DNA from: Mitsuokella sp. oral taxon 131 str. W9106
GTDB lineage: Bacteria; Bacillota; Negativicutes; Selenomonadales; Selenomonadaceae
Assembly: GCF_000469545.1 (NCBI RefSeq)
Contig: NZ_KI273057.1
Span: 124,001 to 188,000, forward strand
Length of the DNA: 64,000 nt
Reading direction: 5' to 3'
Each line of letters begins with the position of its first letter. Within the stretch, counting starts at the first letter, position 1. The notes beneath the pieces are model-generated. The model was not told the origin of the DNA and searched no databases. It saw only the letters and a list, made by a program, of their open reading frames with translations. Below are positions 26,526 to 34,193 of the stretch, one piece after another. A program made the position numbers and the translations under genes.

Positions 26526-26625
26526 TGTCAGTCTATGACATCGCCTTGTAAATCGTCTTGCTTTTTTTCTTGAAATAAGGCAAAATAGGACTTGCAAGAG
26601 CGACTTGCTTTTTAGGAGGTATATG

Positions 26626-28155
26626 ATGGCTACAGTTCAGGAAAAGATCGCGTTGATGCATGCGAAAAAGGAACATATCATGCAGGGCGGCGGTCAGGCA
26701 CGAATTGACAAGCAGCATGCAAAGGGAAAAATGACAGCGCGTGAGCGCATCGAGATGCTCTTCGATGAAGGCACGTTTGTCGAACTCGATATGTTCATGA
26801 AGCATCGTTGCACGAATTTCGGTCAGGAAAAGAAAGAACTTCCAGGCGAGGGCGTCGTTACGGGCTACGGTACAATTGACGGTCGTCTCGTTTATGCGTT
26901 TGCTCAGGACTTTACGGTAGAAGGCGGATCACTCGGCGAGAAGCATGCACATAAGATTTGGAAGGTCATGGATCTTTCCATGAAGATGGGCGCTCCTTGC
27001 ATCGGAATCAACGATTCGGGTGGCGCACGCATTCAGGAAGCGGTAGATGCACTTTCTGGCTACGGCGGAATTTTCTATCGTAATACGGCTGCATCCGGTG
27101 TCGTTCCACAGATTTCTGTCATCATGGGGCCGTGTGCAGGTGGTGCGGTTTACAGTCCTGCGATTACAGACTTCATCTACATGGTGAAAAAAACGAGCCA
27201 GATGTTCATTACGGGACCTGCTGTTATCAAGTCGGTCACGGCAGAGGAAGTCACGGCTGAAGCTCTTGGCGGCGCAATGACGCACAACACGCGCAGTGGT
27301 GTTGCACATTTCGCAGCAGAGAATGAAGAAGACTGCATCAAGCAGATTCGCTATCTCCTGTCGTTCCTGCCTAGCAACAATATGGAAGACGCGCCTATTG
27401 TGGAAACGGACGATGATCCAGATCGTCAGGACGAGAGCCTGAATACGATCATTCCAGATAACCCAAATGCGCCGTATGACATGAAGGACGTGATCCGTTC
27501 CATCGTCGATAATGGTGAGTTCTACGAAGTTCATGAGTATTTTGCAACAAACATCATTTGCTGTTTTGCCCGTTTTGATGGGCGGACCGTCGGTATTATT
27601 GCGAACCAGCCGAATGTTATGGCAGGCTGCCTCGACGTTGATGCGTCGGATAAGTCGGCGCGGTTCATTCGCTTCTGTGATGCATTTAATATTCCGCTTC
27701 TCAATCTCGTTGATGTTCCGGGCTTCTTGCCAGGCGTTGATCAGGAGCATAACGGTATTATTCGTCATGGTGCGAAAATGCTTTATGCATACAGTGAAGC
27801 GACTGTTCCGAAGATTACGGTCATCACGCGCAAAGCCTATGGCGGTTCTTATATTGCGATGTGCAGCCGAGAGCTTGGTGCGGATCAGGTTATGGCATGG
27901 CCTACGTCTGAAATTGCTGTTATGGGACCTGCAGGTGCGGCCAATATTATCTTCCGTAAGGATCCGGATAAGGAAGCGAAGACGGCAGAGTATGTGGAGA
28001 ATTTCGCTACGCCGTACGTTGCAGCAGAACGCGGTTACGTCGACATGGTCATCGATCCAAGCGAAACGCGTCCACGCATCATTACGGCATTGAATGCGCT
28101 TGCAAGCAAACGTGAAGTCGGCCCTGCTAAGAAGCATGGCAATATTCCGCTTTGA
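26626..28155 (+). CDS. mmdA: Methylmalonyl-CoA decarboxylase alpha subunit (carboxyltransferase) MmdA
   Basis: The 509-residue protein belongs to the biotin-dependent carboxyltransferase family (PccB/MmdA) and has the length of the Veillonella subunit. Two crotonase-like halves are visible. The first has NDSGGARIQEAVDALSGYG, and the second has DVPGFLPGVDQEHNGIIRHGAK and KAYGGSYIAM. It transfers the carboxyl group of methylmalonyl-CoA to biotin on the carrier encoded two genes later. ATG 26626 was chosen over 26623 because its spacing to AGGAGG is better. A propionyl-CoA carboxylase beta role cannot be excluded, but no biotin carboxylase is nearby. Confidence 0.9.
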   Translation: MATVQEKIALMHAKKEHIMQGGGQARIDKQHAKGKMTARERIEMLFDEGTFVELDMFMKHRCTNFGQEKKELPGEGVVTGYGTIDGRLVYAFAQDFTVEGGSLGEKHAHKIWKVMDLSMKMGAPCIGINDSGGARIQEAVDALSGYGGIFYRNTAASGVVPQISVIMGPCAGGAVYSPAITDFIYMVKKTSQMFITGPAVIKSVTAEEVTAEALGGAMTHNTRSGVAHFAAENEEDCIKQIRYLLSFLPSNNMEDAPIVETDDDPDRQDESLNTIIPDNPNAPYDMKDVIRSIVDNGEFYEVHEYFATNIICCFARFDGRTVGIIANQPNVMAGCLDVDASDKSARFIRFCDAFNIPLLNLVDVPGFLPGVDQEHNGIIRHGAKMLYAYSEATVPKITVITRKAYGGSYIAMCSRELGADQVMAWPTSEIAVMGPAGAANIIFRKDPDKEAKTAEYVENFATPYVAAERGYVDMVIDPSETRPRIITALNALASKREVGPAKKHGNIPL

Positions 28156-28176
28156 TTGGCAGGAGGCTTGATTCGG

Positions 28177-28323
28177 ATGAAAACAGAAGCACAAGAGGTT
28201 CGTCCTGAGGTCGTAGCAGCAATTACGGCCGCCGTCCATATGATGTCAGGCGATAGAGTCATTGCCGTGCGCATCAAGCGCAGCGATGTATGGGCGATGA
28301 TAGCACGTGGGGGCAGGCACTGA
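28177..28323 (+). CDS. 48-residue OadG/MmdE-like small subunit
   Basis: A short frame starts at ATG 28177 with AGGAGG (28161-28166) ten bases upstream and ends in TGA. The peptide has EVVAAITAAVHMM, then VIAVRIKRSDVWAMIARG. This resembles the soluble C-terminal region shared by OadG/MmdD-type gamma/delta subunits and the 55-residue epsilon subunit (MmdE) of Veillonella methylmalonyl-CoA decarboxylase. No membrane segment is present. It lies between mmdA and the biotin-carrier gene, where a delta or epsilon gene is expected. It probably stabilises the complex. Confidence 0.75.
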   Translation: MKTEAQEVRPEVVAAITAAVHMMSGDRVIAVRIKRSDVWAMIARGGRH

Positions 28324-28364
28324 TTTTTTTACACGCGAAGGTTTTCTATTAGGAGGAATTTTTC

Positions 28365-28742
28365 ATGAAGAAGTTTAATATCTCAGTCAATGGAACGTCC
28401 TATGAGGTTGAAGTCGAAGAAGTTAAGTCGAAGGCTGCTGCACCTGCTCCAAAGGCTGCTGCACCTGCTCCGAAGGCTGCACCTGTACCATCTGTGGCAC
28501 CGAAAGCTGCTGTCGCTGCTGCAGCTGGTGAGCACTCCATCGATGCTCCGATGCCGGGCAAGATCGTCAAACTTGTCGCAGAAGAGGGGCAGGCCGTCAA
28601 GGCTGGCGATGTCCTTCTGATTCTCGAGGCAATGAAGATGCAGAATGAGATTACGGCTGATGCAGACGGCACGGTCAAGACGTTCAACGTATCGGCAGGT
28701 CAAAGCGTTAAGGTACATGATTCGCTCGTAATACTTGGCTGA
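28365..28742 (+). CDS. mmdC: Biotin carrier subunit of methylmalonyl-CoA decarboxylase MmdC
   Basis: The 125-residue protein has an N-terminal strand region, then a flexible Ala/Pro linker with repeated APAPKAA units (about residues 24-55), and a C-terminal biotinyl domain. The biotinylation motif EAMKM places the modified lysine at residue 91. It shuttles the carboxyl group between MmdA and the sodium-pumping beta subunit. AGGAGG precedes the start. A strong terminator follows, and no beta-subunit gene is next to it. Confidence 0.93.
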   Translation: MKKFNISVNGTSYEVEVEEVKSKAAAPAPKAAAPAPKAAPVPSVAPKAAVAAAAGEHSIDAPMPGKIVKLVAEEGQAVKAGDVLLILEAMKMQNEITADADGTVKTFNVSAGQSVKVHDSLVILG

Positions 28743-28765
28743 TATGAAGTAAATCGTGCGATATG

Positions 28766-28807
28766 AAAACGGATTCAGGTAGTTTATCTGAATCCGTTTT
28801 CTTTTTC
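28766..28807 (+). terminator. Strong terminator closing the propionate operon
   Basis: AAAACGGATTCAG (28766-28778) pairs perfectly with CTGAATCCGTTTT (28788-28800), followed by CTTTTTCC. Confidence 0.92.
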
Positions 28808-28826
28808 CTTGCACGTATTTGAAAGG

Positions 28827-28856
28827 TTGACAACTTTTTTGTTCATGCGCTAAAAT
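28827..28856 (+). promoter_or_regulatory. Promoter of the DUF1292 gene
   Basis: A perfect TTGACA (28827-28832) and TAAAAT (28851-28856) are separated by 18 bases. Confidence 0.8.
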
Positions 28857-28900
28857 AGTTAAAACGAAATGAAGAAAGTAGACGAGTAGAGGAGTTTCTT

Positions 28901-29221
28901 ATGCCAAACAATCAGACGATAGAGAATGAAGATGTCGTCGTTATCATTACCGATGAGGAAGGTCATGAGTATAAATACTTAGAGGAAATGATTATTCCAG
29001 TAGGAGGTGAAAAGTTTGCTTTGCTCGTAGGAATGCATGATGAAGATCATTCGGGGCATACCTGTGATTGTGGCTGTGCGGAAGAAGATGAGGATGTCAT
29101 CATCGCAAAGATTATTTTAAACGAGGATGGTCACGAAGAGTACATTGAACCATCTGACGAAGAGTTTGAAATAGTTCAAGAGGCTTATGATGCATTAGTA
29201 GACGAGGCTGAAGAAGAATAA
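28901..29221 (+). CDS. DUF1292 family protein
   Basis: This is a small acidic protein of 106 residues. It has the DUF1292 layout: VVIITDEEGHEYKYLEEMI, FALLVGM, VIIAKIILNEDGHEEYIEP and an acidic C-terminal helix ending in a run of Glu. A central insertion is rich in His and Cys (HSGHTCDCGC). Firmicutes often carry these genes before mltG or near ruvX; the function is unknown. It has its own strong promoter and AGAGGAG upstream of the start. The His/Cys stretch might bind a metal, which is inference. Confidence 0.8.
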   Translation: MPNNQTIENEDVVVIITDEEGHEYKYLEEMIIPVGGEKFALLVGMHDEDHSGHTCDCGCAEEDEDVIIAKIILNEDGHEEYIEPSDEEFEIVQEAYDALVDEAEEE

Positions 29222-29313
29222 GATGAAGGAAAGGCTGCTTTCGAAAAATGATGGCGGTCTATTTCTTTATGCAGAAAGACGCTTTGTGCCATGGTAAAGC
29301 AGGAGGCATTTGC

Positions 29314-30429
29314 TTGGAACCGAAACTTTTGAAACTTAAAGAATGGATACAGCATAAGCTTCAGGAAGAGAACGAAAATGACCGAATCAATGTGTTCCTA
29401 AAAAAAATAGCGGATTTTTCCGATATGATGACGTGGAAACGCTGGGCAATATTTGGGGCTATTTTATTCGCTTTTGCCATGGCAACATGTTTTTTTTCCT
29501 TTGGAACGATACACCATCGTACTAGTCTAAGTGAAAATCAAAAGATTTATGTTCGCGTAACCTCCGGCATGTCAGCGCGCGCTTTAGGTGAAAAACTAAG
29601 CTCTCTAGGCGTTATCCATAACGGACTGCATTTTTGGTTGCGGGCAAAATTCGAGGGATATGCAAGCCAATTCAAAGCGGGAATGTACGCATTTGAACCA
29701 GAGATGGACGAAGCGATCGTATTGGAAAAACTTGTATCGGGAGAAACAACTTCTGTCAAGTTTACGATTCCAGAAGGTTTTGGCATCAAGGAAATTGCGG
29801 AACGGCTAGCAGAAGAAGGACTTGTAAACAAAACCGATTTTTTGGAACGCGCGAAAAATTTTGCTCCTTACGATTATATGAAAAAAGAGCCGAATGTCCG
29901 CTATGCAGCAGAAGGCTATCTTTTTCCCGACACGTATGAGCTTCATGATGAAGTGAATGCTTCTGCCATTATGAAAATGATGGCAGAAGACTTTGATGCG
30001 CGTCTTACACAAGATATGAGAGATTGCGCATCTGAAAAGAATCTTTCCATCCATGATTTAATTACATTAGCGTCCTTGGTTGAAAAAGAGGCTCGTTTTG
30101 ATGCAGATCGCCCCATTATTGCACAAGTCTTTTTGAAGCGATTAAAAATAGGTATGCCACTCCAATCCGATACGACGTTGCAATATCTTATGGATGCACC
30201 GAAAGAAGACGTCTCAATCCATGATACGAAAATTGAATCACCGTATAATACCTATCAGAACAAAGGACTTCCGCCAGGACCGATCGCAAGTCCCGGCATG
30301 AAATCGATAGAGGCAGTCCTACATCCGTCCGATACCGATTATTTATACTTTGTTGCGGATCATTCCGGCCATAATCATTATTCTCGTACGTACGCTGAGC
30401 ATTTATCGGTTGTCGATCGCGTGCGCTAA
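29314..30429 (+). CDS. mltG: Endolytic murein transglycosylase MltG
   Basis: MltG is a membrane-bound lytic transglycosylase (YceG-like) that cuts nascent glycan strands. The chosen TTG at 29314 has a full AGGAGG (29301-29306) seven bases away and gives 371 residues. Earlier in-frame starts lack a ribosome site. One membrane segment lies at about residues 44-64, followed by a LysM-like region and the catalytic domain. That domain has LASLVEKEARFD with the key glutamate, then LQSDTTLQY and LPPGPIASPG. It is followed by trmR and trhP, as in Bacillus. Confidence 0.92.
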   Translation: MEPKLLKLKEWIQHKLQEENENDRINVFLKKIADFSDMMTWKRWAIFGAILFAFAMATCFFSFGTIHHRTSLSENQKIYVRVTSGMSARALGEKLSSLGVIHNGLHFWLRAKFEGYASQFKAGMYAFEPEMDEAIVLEKLVSGETTSVKFTIPEGFGIKEIAERLAEEGLVNKTDFLERAKNFAPYDYMKKEPNVRYAAEGYLFPDTYELHDEVNASAIMKMMAEDFDARLTQDMRDCASEKNLSIHDLITLASLVEKEARFDADRPIIAQVFLKRLKIGMPLQSDTTLQYLMDAPKEDVSIHDTKIESPYNTYQNKGLPPGPIASPGMKSIEAVLHPSDTDYLYFVADHSGHNHYSRTYAEHLSVVDRVR

Positions 30430-30440
30430 GGATTTTTACG

Positions 30441-31085
30441 ATGCTACAAAATTTATTTCTCGAAATGGAAGAGTTTGCGAGCATACGACGCATTCCTATT
30501 ATACGAGCAAATGAACGAGATGTATTCTGCCGGTTGATTCGAGAAGCTAACGCACATCGAATTCTTGAGGTTGGAACTGCTATCGGGTATTCTACCCTTC
30601 TGCTAGCAAAGGAAAGTCCTAAGGATGTGCATATTACGACGGTAGAAAAAAATAAGAAGCGCGCGGAGCAAGCAAGATCTTTTTTTCGGAAATCTCCTTA
30701 TGACAGTCAAATTCGGCTATGCGTTGGCGATGCGAGTTCCCTTTTGACGACGCTCGATGAATCGTATGATCTTGTCTTTTTAGATGCTGCAAAAGGACAG
30801 TATGTAGACCATCTTGCGAAAGTTTTGCCACACCTTGCATCTTCCGGTTTGATTTTAGCGGACAATGTGTTATTTCGCGGCTATGTATTTGGAAATGAAT
30901 CTGTACCGCGACGCTTTCGAACGATTGCAAAGCGTCTTCGCAAATATATCAAACTTGTTCAGGAAATCCCCGGATTTGAAACGGATATTATCGCAGATGG
31001 AGATGGATTAGCAGTAACTCGTTGGGAAAGAAAGGCGTTTCATGCAGAAGAAACCAGAACTTTTAGCGCCTGCAGGCAATTTTGA
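30441..31085 (+). CDS. trmR: tRNA 5-hydroxyuridine methyltransferase TrmR-like
   Basis: The 214-residue protein is a class I AdoMet O-methyltransferase of the catechol-O-methyltransferase type. It has ILEVGTAIGYSTLLLA, VTTVEKNKKRAEQA, DLVFLDAAKGQY and LILADNVLFRG. In Bacillus, YrrM (TrmR) methylates 5-hydroxyuridine at tRNA position 34, and its gene lies between mltG and trhP. The order here is the same, which supports the assignment over a generic O-methyltransferase. The 3' end overlaps the next gene by 44 bases. Confidence 0.8.
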   Translation: MLQNLFLEMEEFASIRRIPIIRANERDVFCRLIREANAHRILEVGTAIGYSTLLLAKESPKDVHITTVEKNKKRAEQARSFFRKSPYDSQIRLCVGDASSLLTTLDESYDLVFLDAAKGQYVDHLAKVLPHLASSGLILADNVLFRGYVFGNESVPRRFRTIAKRLRKYIKLVQEIPGFETDIIADGDGLAVTRWERKAFHAEETRTFSACRQF

Positions 31086-32274
31086 AAAGATGAGAATGGC
31101 GATATTGTACGGAGCAGATGCAGTCTATCTTGGAGGGAAGTCTTTCGGTCTTCGCGCACTCGGAGGAAATTTTGATCGGGAGGAACTTCGAGAAGCGGTG
31201 ACGTACGCACATGAACATGGGAAAAAGGTTTATGTGACGGTAAATATTTTTCCGCATAATGCGGATTTGGCAAGCTTGCCTGACTATTTGCTGTACCTGA
31301 ATAAAATTCACGTCGATGCTCTTCTCGTAGCGGATTTAGGTGTGTTTTCCTTTTGCCGAACATGGATTCCAAATATGGAAATTCATATCAGCACACAGGC
31401 GAACAATACAAATTGGGCGACGGTCAATGCATGGAAGGATCTAGGCGCAAAGCGTGTTGTTCTGGCACGTGAAATGTCTATGGAGGAAATTCGGACGATT
31501 CGCAAAAAATGTGATGTTGACTTAGAACTTTTTGTTCACGGAGCAATGTGCATATCGTATTCTGGGCGATGCTTGCTGTCTAATTATTTTACAGGACGCG
31601 ACTCAAATCGCGGGAATTGTGCACAGTCTTGCCGCTGGAAGTATTCTTTGGTCGAGGAAACACGACCAGGAAAGTATTTCCCGATTGAGGAGGATGAGCG
31701 TGGTACCTATATCATGAATTCGAAAGATATGTGTCTTTTGTCGTACCTTTCGGACGTTATTGAAACAGGGGTCAACAGTTTAAAGATTGAGGGACGAATG
31801 AAAAGTATCCACTACGTTGCGAGTGTAGTTCGGACGTATCGATCTGCAATAGATGCTTACTATAAAGATCCCGCTCATTTTACCGTGCGGCAAGAATGGA
31901 TTGAAGAGCTGGGGAAGGTATCCCATAGACCATACACGACCGGTTTTTATTTCCATAAACCAACGGAAAAGGATCAGCTTTATGGAAATTCATCGTATGA
32001 ACAGAGTTCTGACTTCGTGGGACTTGTACTTGCTTATGATACGACCAGCGGCTATGCAACAGTAGAGCAGCGAAATAATATGAAAGTGGGGCAGAAGATC
32101 GAATTCTTCCAACCGCATGGCGAACTCTTTCATCAAACGCTTGCCGATATGCGAGATGAGGATGGTGCTTCGATTGACATTGCACCACATCCACAGCAAA
32201 TTATTCGTATTCACATGGAGCATCCAGTAGAACCGTATACGATTCTACGTCGTAATCTTACTATTGGGCTATAG
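31042..32274 (+). CDS. trhP: U32-family tRNA hydroxylation protein TrhP-like
   Basis: This peptidase-U32-type protein has 410 residues. It begins with PELLAPAGNFEKMRMAILYGADAVYLGG and has the U32 signature: the HGAMCISYSGRC block followed by NRGNCAQSC. Its cysteines probably hold an iron-sulfur cluster. The C-terminal domain is the one seen in TrhP/RlhA enzymes. These proteins hydroxylate tRNA wobble uridine or a 23S rRNA base using prephenate. The neighbour trmR points to tRNA ho5U34. Only one U32 gene is present here, whereas Bacillus has two in a row. Confidence 0.85.
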   Translation: MQKKPELLAPAGNFEKMRMAILYGADAVYLGGKSFGLRALGGNFDREELREAVTYAHEHGKKVYVTVNIFPHNADLASLPDYLLYLNKIHVDALLVADLGVFSFCRTWIPNMEIHISTQANNTNWATVNAWKDLGAKRVVLAREMSMEEIRTIRKKCDVDLELFVHGAMCISYSGRCLLSNYFTGRDSNRGNCAQSCRWKYSLVEETRPGKYFPIEEDERGTYIMNSKDMCLLSYLSDVIETGVNSLKIEGRMKSIHYVASVVRTYRSAIDAYYKDPAHFTVRQEWIEELGKVSHRPYTTGFYFHKPTEKDQLYGNSSYEQSSDFVGLVLAYDTTSGYATVEQRNNMKVGQKIEFFQPHGELFHQTLADMRDEDGASIDIAPHPQQIIRIHMEHPVEPYTILRRNLTIGL

Positions 32275-32297
32275 TATATGCAGAAAGGATAATATTC

Positions 32298-32579
32298 ATG
32301 GAAGAATTGGTTCGTTATTTTGGCACGGCAGAGGGGCGCGTGCAGGGAGTAGGCTTTCGTATGTTTGTGCAGCAGCACGCAATGGAGCTAGGGCTTACGG
32401 GATGGGTTCGCAACATGGAGGATGGGAGCGTCACGATGGAGATACAGGGAAGACAAGAAAAGATTGATCGCCTGACAGACTTCATCCGTCAAGGCAACTT
32501 CTTCATTCGAGTAAGTAGCCTGTCGCTTGAAAGCCGCAGTGTTCTTCCAAATGAAGACCGTTTTGTCGTTCGTTACTGA
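32298..32579 (+). CDS. Acylphosphatase
   Basis: The 93-residue protein has the acylphosphatase active-site stretch GRVQGVGFRMFV, with the phosphate-binding arginine, and GWVRNMEDGSV with the catalytic asparagine. It hydrolyses acyl phosphates such as acetyl phosphate or carbamoyl phosphate in the cytoplasm. AAAGGA lies before the start. It sits between trhP and aroQ with short gaps, so it is probably part of the same transcript. Confidence 0.93.
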   Translation: MEELVRYFGTAEGRVQGVGFRMFVQQHAMELGLTGWVRNMEDGSVTMEIQGRQEKIDRLTDFIRQGNFFIRVSSLSLESRSVLPNEDRFVVRY

Positions 32580-32590
32580 AAGGAGCTGTC

Positions 32591-33028
32591 ATGGCAAAGG
32601 TACTCGTATTAAATGGTCCAAACCTTAATATGCTTGGAGCGAGAGAGCCGGAAATATATGGAAACAGAACGCTTTCAGATATCCATGAGCGAATGAAAAA
32701 CCGTGCAAAGGAAGCAAGAATAAGAATAGACTTTTTTCAATCCAATCATGAGGGCATACTGATTGATGCAATTCAAAAAGCAAATCATGTATATGATTTT
32801 ATTATTTTTAATGCAGCAGCATTCACGCATTACAGTATAGCAATCCGCGATGCAGTTGCAGCAATCGATGTTCCCGTCATTGAAGTTCATATTTCCAATA
32901 TTCATCAACGTGAGGAATTTCGTCATACTTCCGTCATTGCTCCTGTTGCACTCGGACAGATTTGCGGGCTTGGAGAAGAAAGTTATATGGCGGCGCTGGA
33001 AGCTGTTATTTATAAGCTAAAACAATAA
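32591..33028 (+). CDS. aroQ: Type II 3-dehydroquinate dehydratase AroQ
   Basis: This dodecameric type II enzyme converts 3-dehydroquinate to 3-dehydroshikimate in the shikimate pathway. It has 145 residues with LNGPNLNMLGAREPEIYG at the N-terminus, including the active-site tyrosine region, FFQSNHEG, and EVHISNIHQREEFRHTS with the catalytic histidine. AAAGGAG precedes the start by about six bases. Confidence 0.96.
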   Translation: MAKVLVLNGPNLNMLGAREPEIYGNRTLSDIHERMKNRAKEARIRIDFFQSNHEGILIDAIQKANHVYDFIIFNAAAFTHYSIAIRDAVAAIDVPVIEVHISNIHQREEFRHTSVIAPVALGQICGLGEESYMAALEAVIYKLKQ

Positions 33029-33051
33029 AAGTGGAATAGGAGATGTATTTC

Positions 33052-34125
33052 ATGAATGTATTTCGATTAAATGCGCTTCGCAAGTGTATGGCTGATAAAA
33101 ATCTTGATGGAATTCTTGTGACGAAAGAAGTCAATCTTCACTATTTCAGCGGATTTCGCGGAGATGATACGACGTTGATCATCACAAAAGATAAGGCACT
33201 CCTTATAACAGACAGCCGTTATAAGGAGCAAGCTGAAGCAGAAGCGCCCTTGTTCGATATTATGGAACAAAAAGAAGGACTTCTTCGAAAGACAGTGGAA
33301 GAGATCAAGCTACTTGGATGCAAAGCAGTCGGATTTGAAGGAAACGCACTGCATTACGATGATTATGCCGCACTCGTCAAAAACCTGCAAGGTATTGCAT
33401 TTAATCGTTCCGTTCATTTGGATGTGCTTCGACAGATTAAAGATGCAGATGAAATTCGTCTCATCCGTAAAGCGTGTGAAATTGCAGATATTGCTTACCG
33501 AGACATCCTTGATTTTATCCGCCCCGGTATAACGGAGATTGCTGTCGCTGCACGGCTAGAGCACATTATGCGTGAAGCAGGAGCGGAGAAAACATCGTTT
33601 GATACGATTGTGGCTTCTGGACTTCGCGGCAGCATGCCGCATGGAGCCGCGACGAATAAATTGATCGAGGTTGGCGATTTCGTAACGATGGACTACGGCG
33701 CGAGGTACCAAGGCTATTGTTCCGATACAACACGTACGGTTTGTATCGGACAGGCGACCGAACGACAACATCAGATATACGAAACCGTTTTAAGCGCACA
33801 GGAAGCGGCACTGGCGGTCATTGCGCCAGGAAAGTCGGGAAAAGAAATCGACTCTGTCGCGCGGAAGCGTCTCGCTGAAGATGGAGTGGAACAATACTTC
33901 GGTCATGGGCTAGGCCATAGTCTAGGACTTGAAATTCACGAGGAGCCACGTCTTTCAAAATCCAGCAAATGTGAGAGCCTGCAGCCCGGTATGATCATTA
34001 CGGATGAACCGGGAGTCTATATCCCCGGCTGGGGAGGGCTTCGTATCGAAGATACCGTTTTAGTTACCGATTTTGGAAGTGAGCGTCTGACAAAGTCAGA
34101 CAAGCATCTTATTGAAATTCAATAA
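33052..34125 (+). CDS. Xaa-Pro aminopeptidase-family metallopeptidase (M24B)
   Basis: The 357-residue protein has a creatinase-like N-terminal domain and a pita-bread C-terminal domain. The five metal ligands are visible: two aspartates in MDYGARYQGYCSDTTRT, His in GHGLGHSLGLEIHEEP, and glutamates in ITDEPGVYI and GLRIEDTVLV. It removes N-terminal residues before proline. ATG 33052 is nine bases from AGGAG. The ATG at 33043 touches that site directly and is unlikely. In Firmicutes this gene commonly follows aroQ and precedes efp, but here efp lies 6 kb away. Confidence 0.9.
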   Translation: MNVFRLNALRKCMADKNLDGILVTKEVNLHYFSGFRGDDTTLIITKDKALLITDSRYKEQAEAEAPLFDIMEQKEGLLRKTVEEIKLLGCKAVGFEGNALHYDDYAALVKNLQGIAFNRSVHLDVLRQIKDADEIRLIRKACEIADIAYRDILDFIRPGITEIAVAARLEHIMREAGAEKTSFDTIVASGLRGSMPHGAATNKLIEVGDFVTMDYGARYQGYCSDTTRTVCIGQATERQHQIYETVLSAQEAALAVIAPGKSGKEIDSVARKRLAEDGVEQYFGHGLGHSLGLEIHEEPRLSKSSKCESLQPGMIITDEPGVYIPGWGGLRIEDTVLVTDFGSERLTKSDKHLIEIQ

Positions 34126-34128
34126 AAA

Positions 34129-34182
34129 GACCCTTTTGTAATGTGCTTGATTTTGGTTCATACATTACAAAAGGGTTCTTTT
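34129..34182. terminator. Bidirectional terminator between the peptidase gene and bioB
   Basis: GACCCTTTTGTAATG and CATTACAAAAGGGTT form a 15-pair stem around a loop of about 18 bases. T-rich runs flank it on both strands (TTCTTTTCC on plus, TTTTTATT on minus), which suits two convergent genes. Confidence 0.88.
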
Positions 34183-34193
34183 CCATATGGTTT

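Noticed and set aside
26929-28239. Long open frame on the minus strand opposite mmdA
   Set aside because: It is a mirror of the strongly biased codons of mmdA, has no recognisable domain, and is rich in Arg, Cys and His as antisense frames are.
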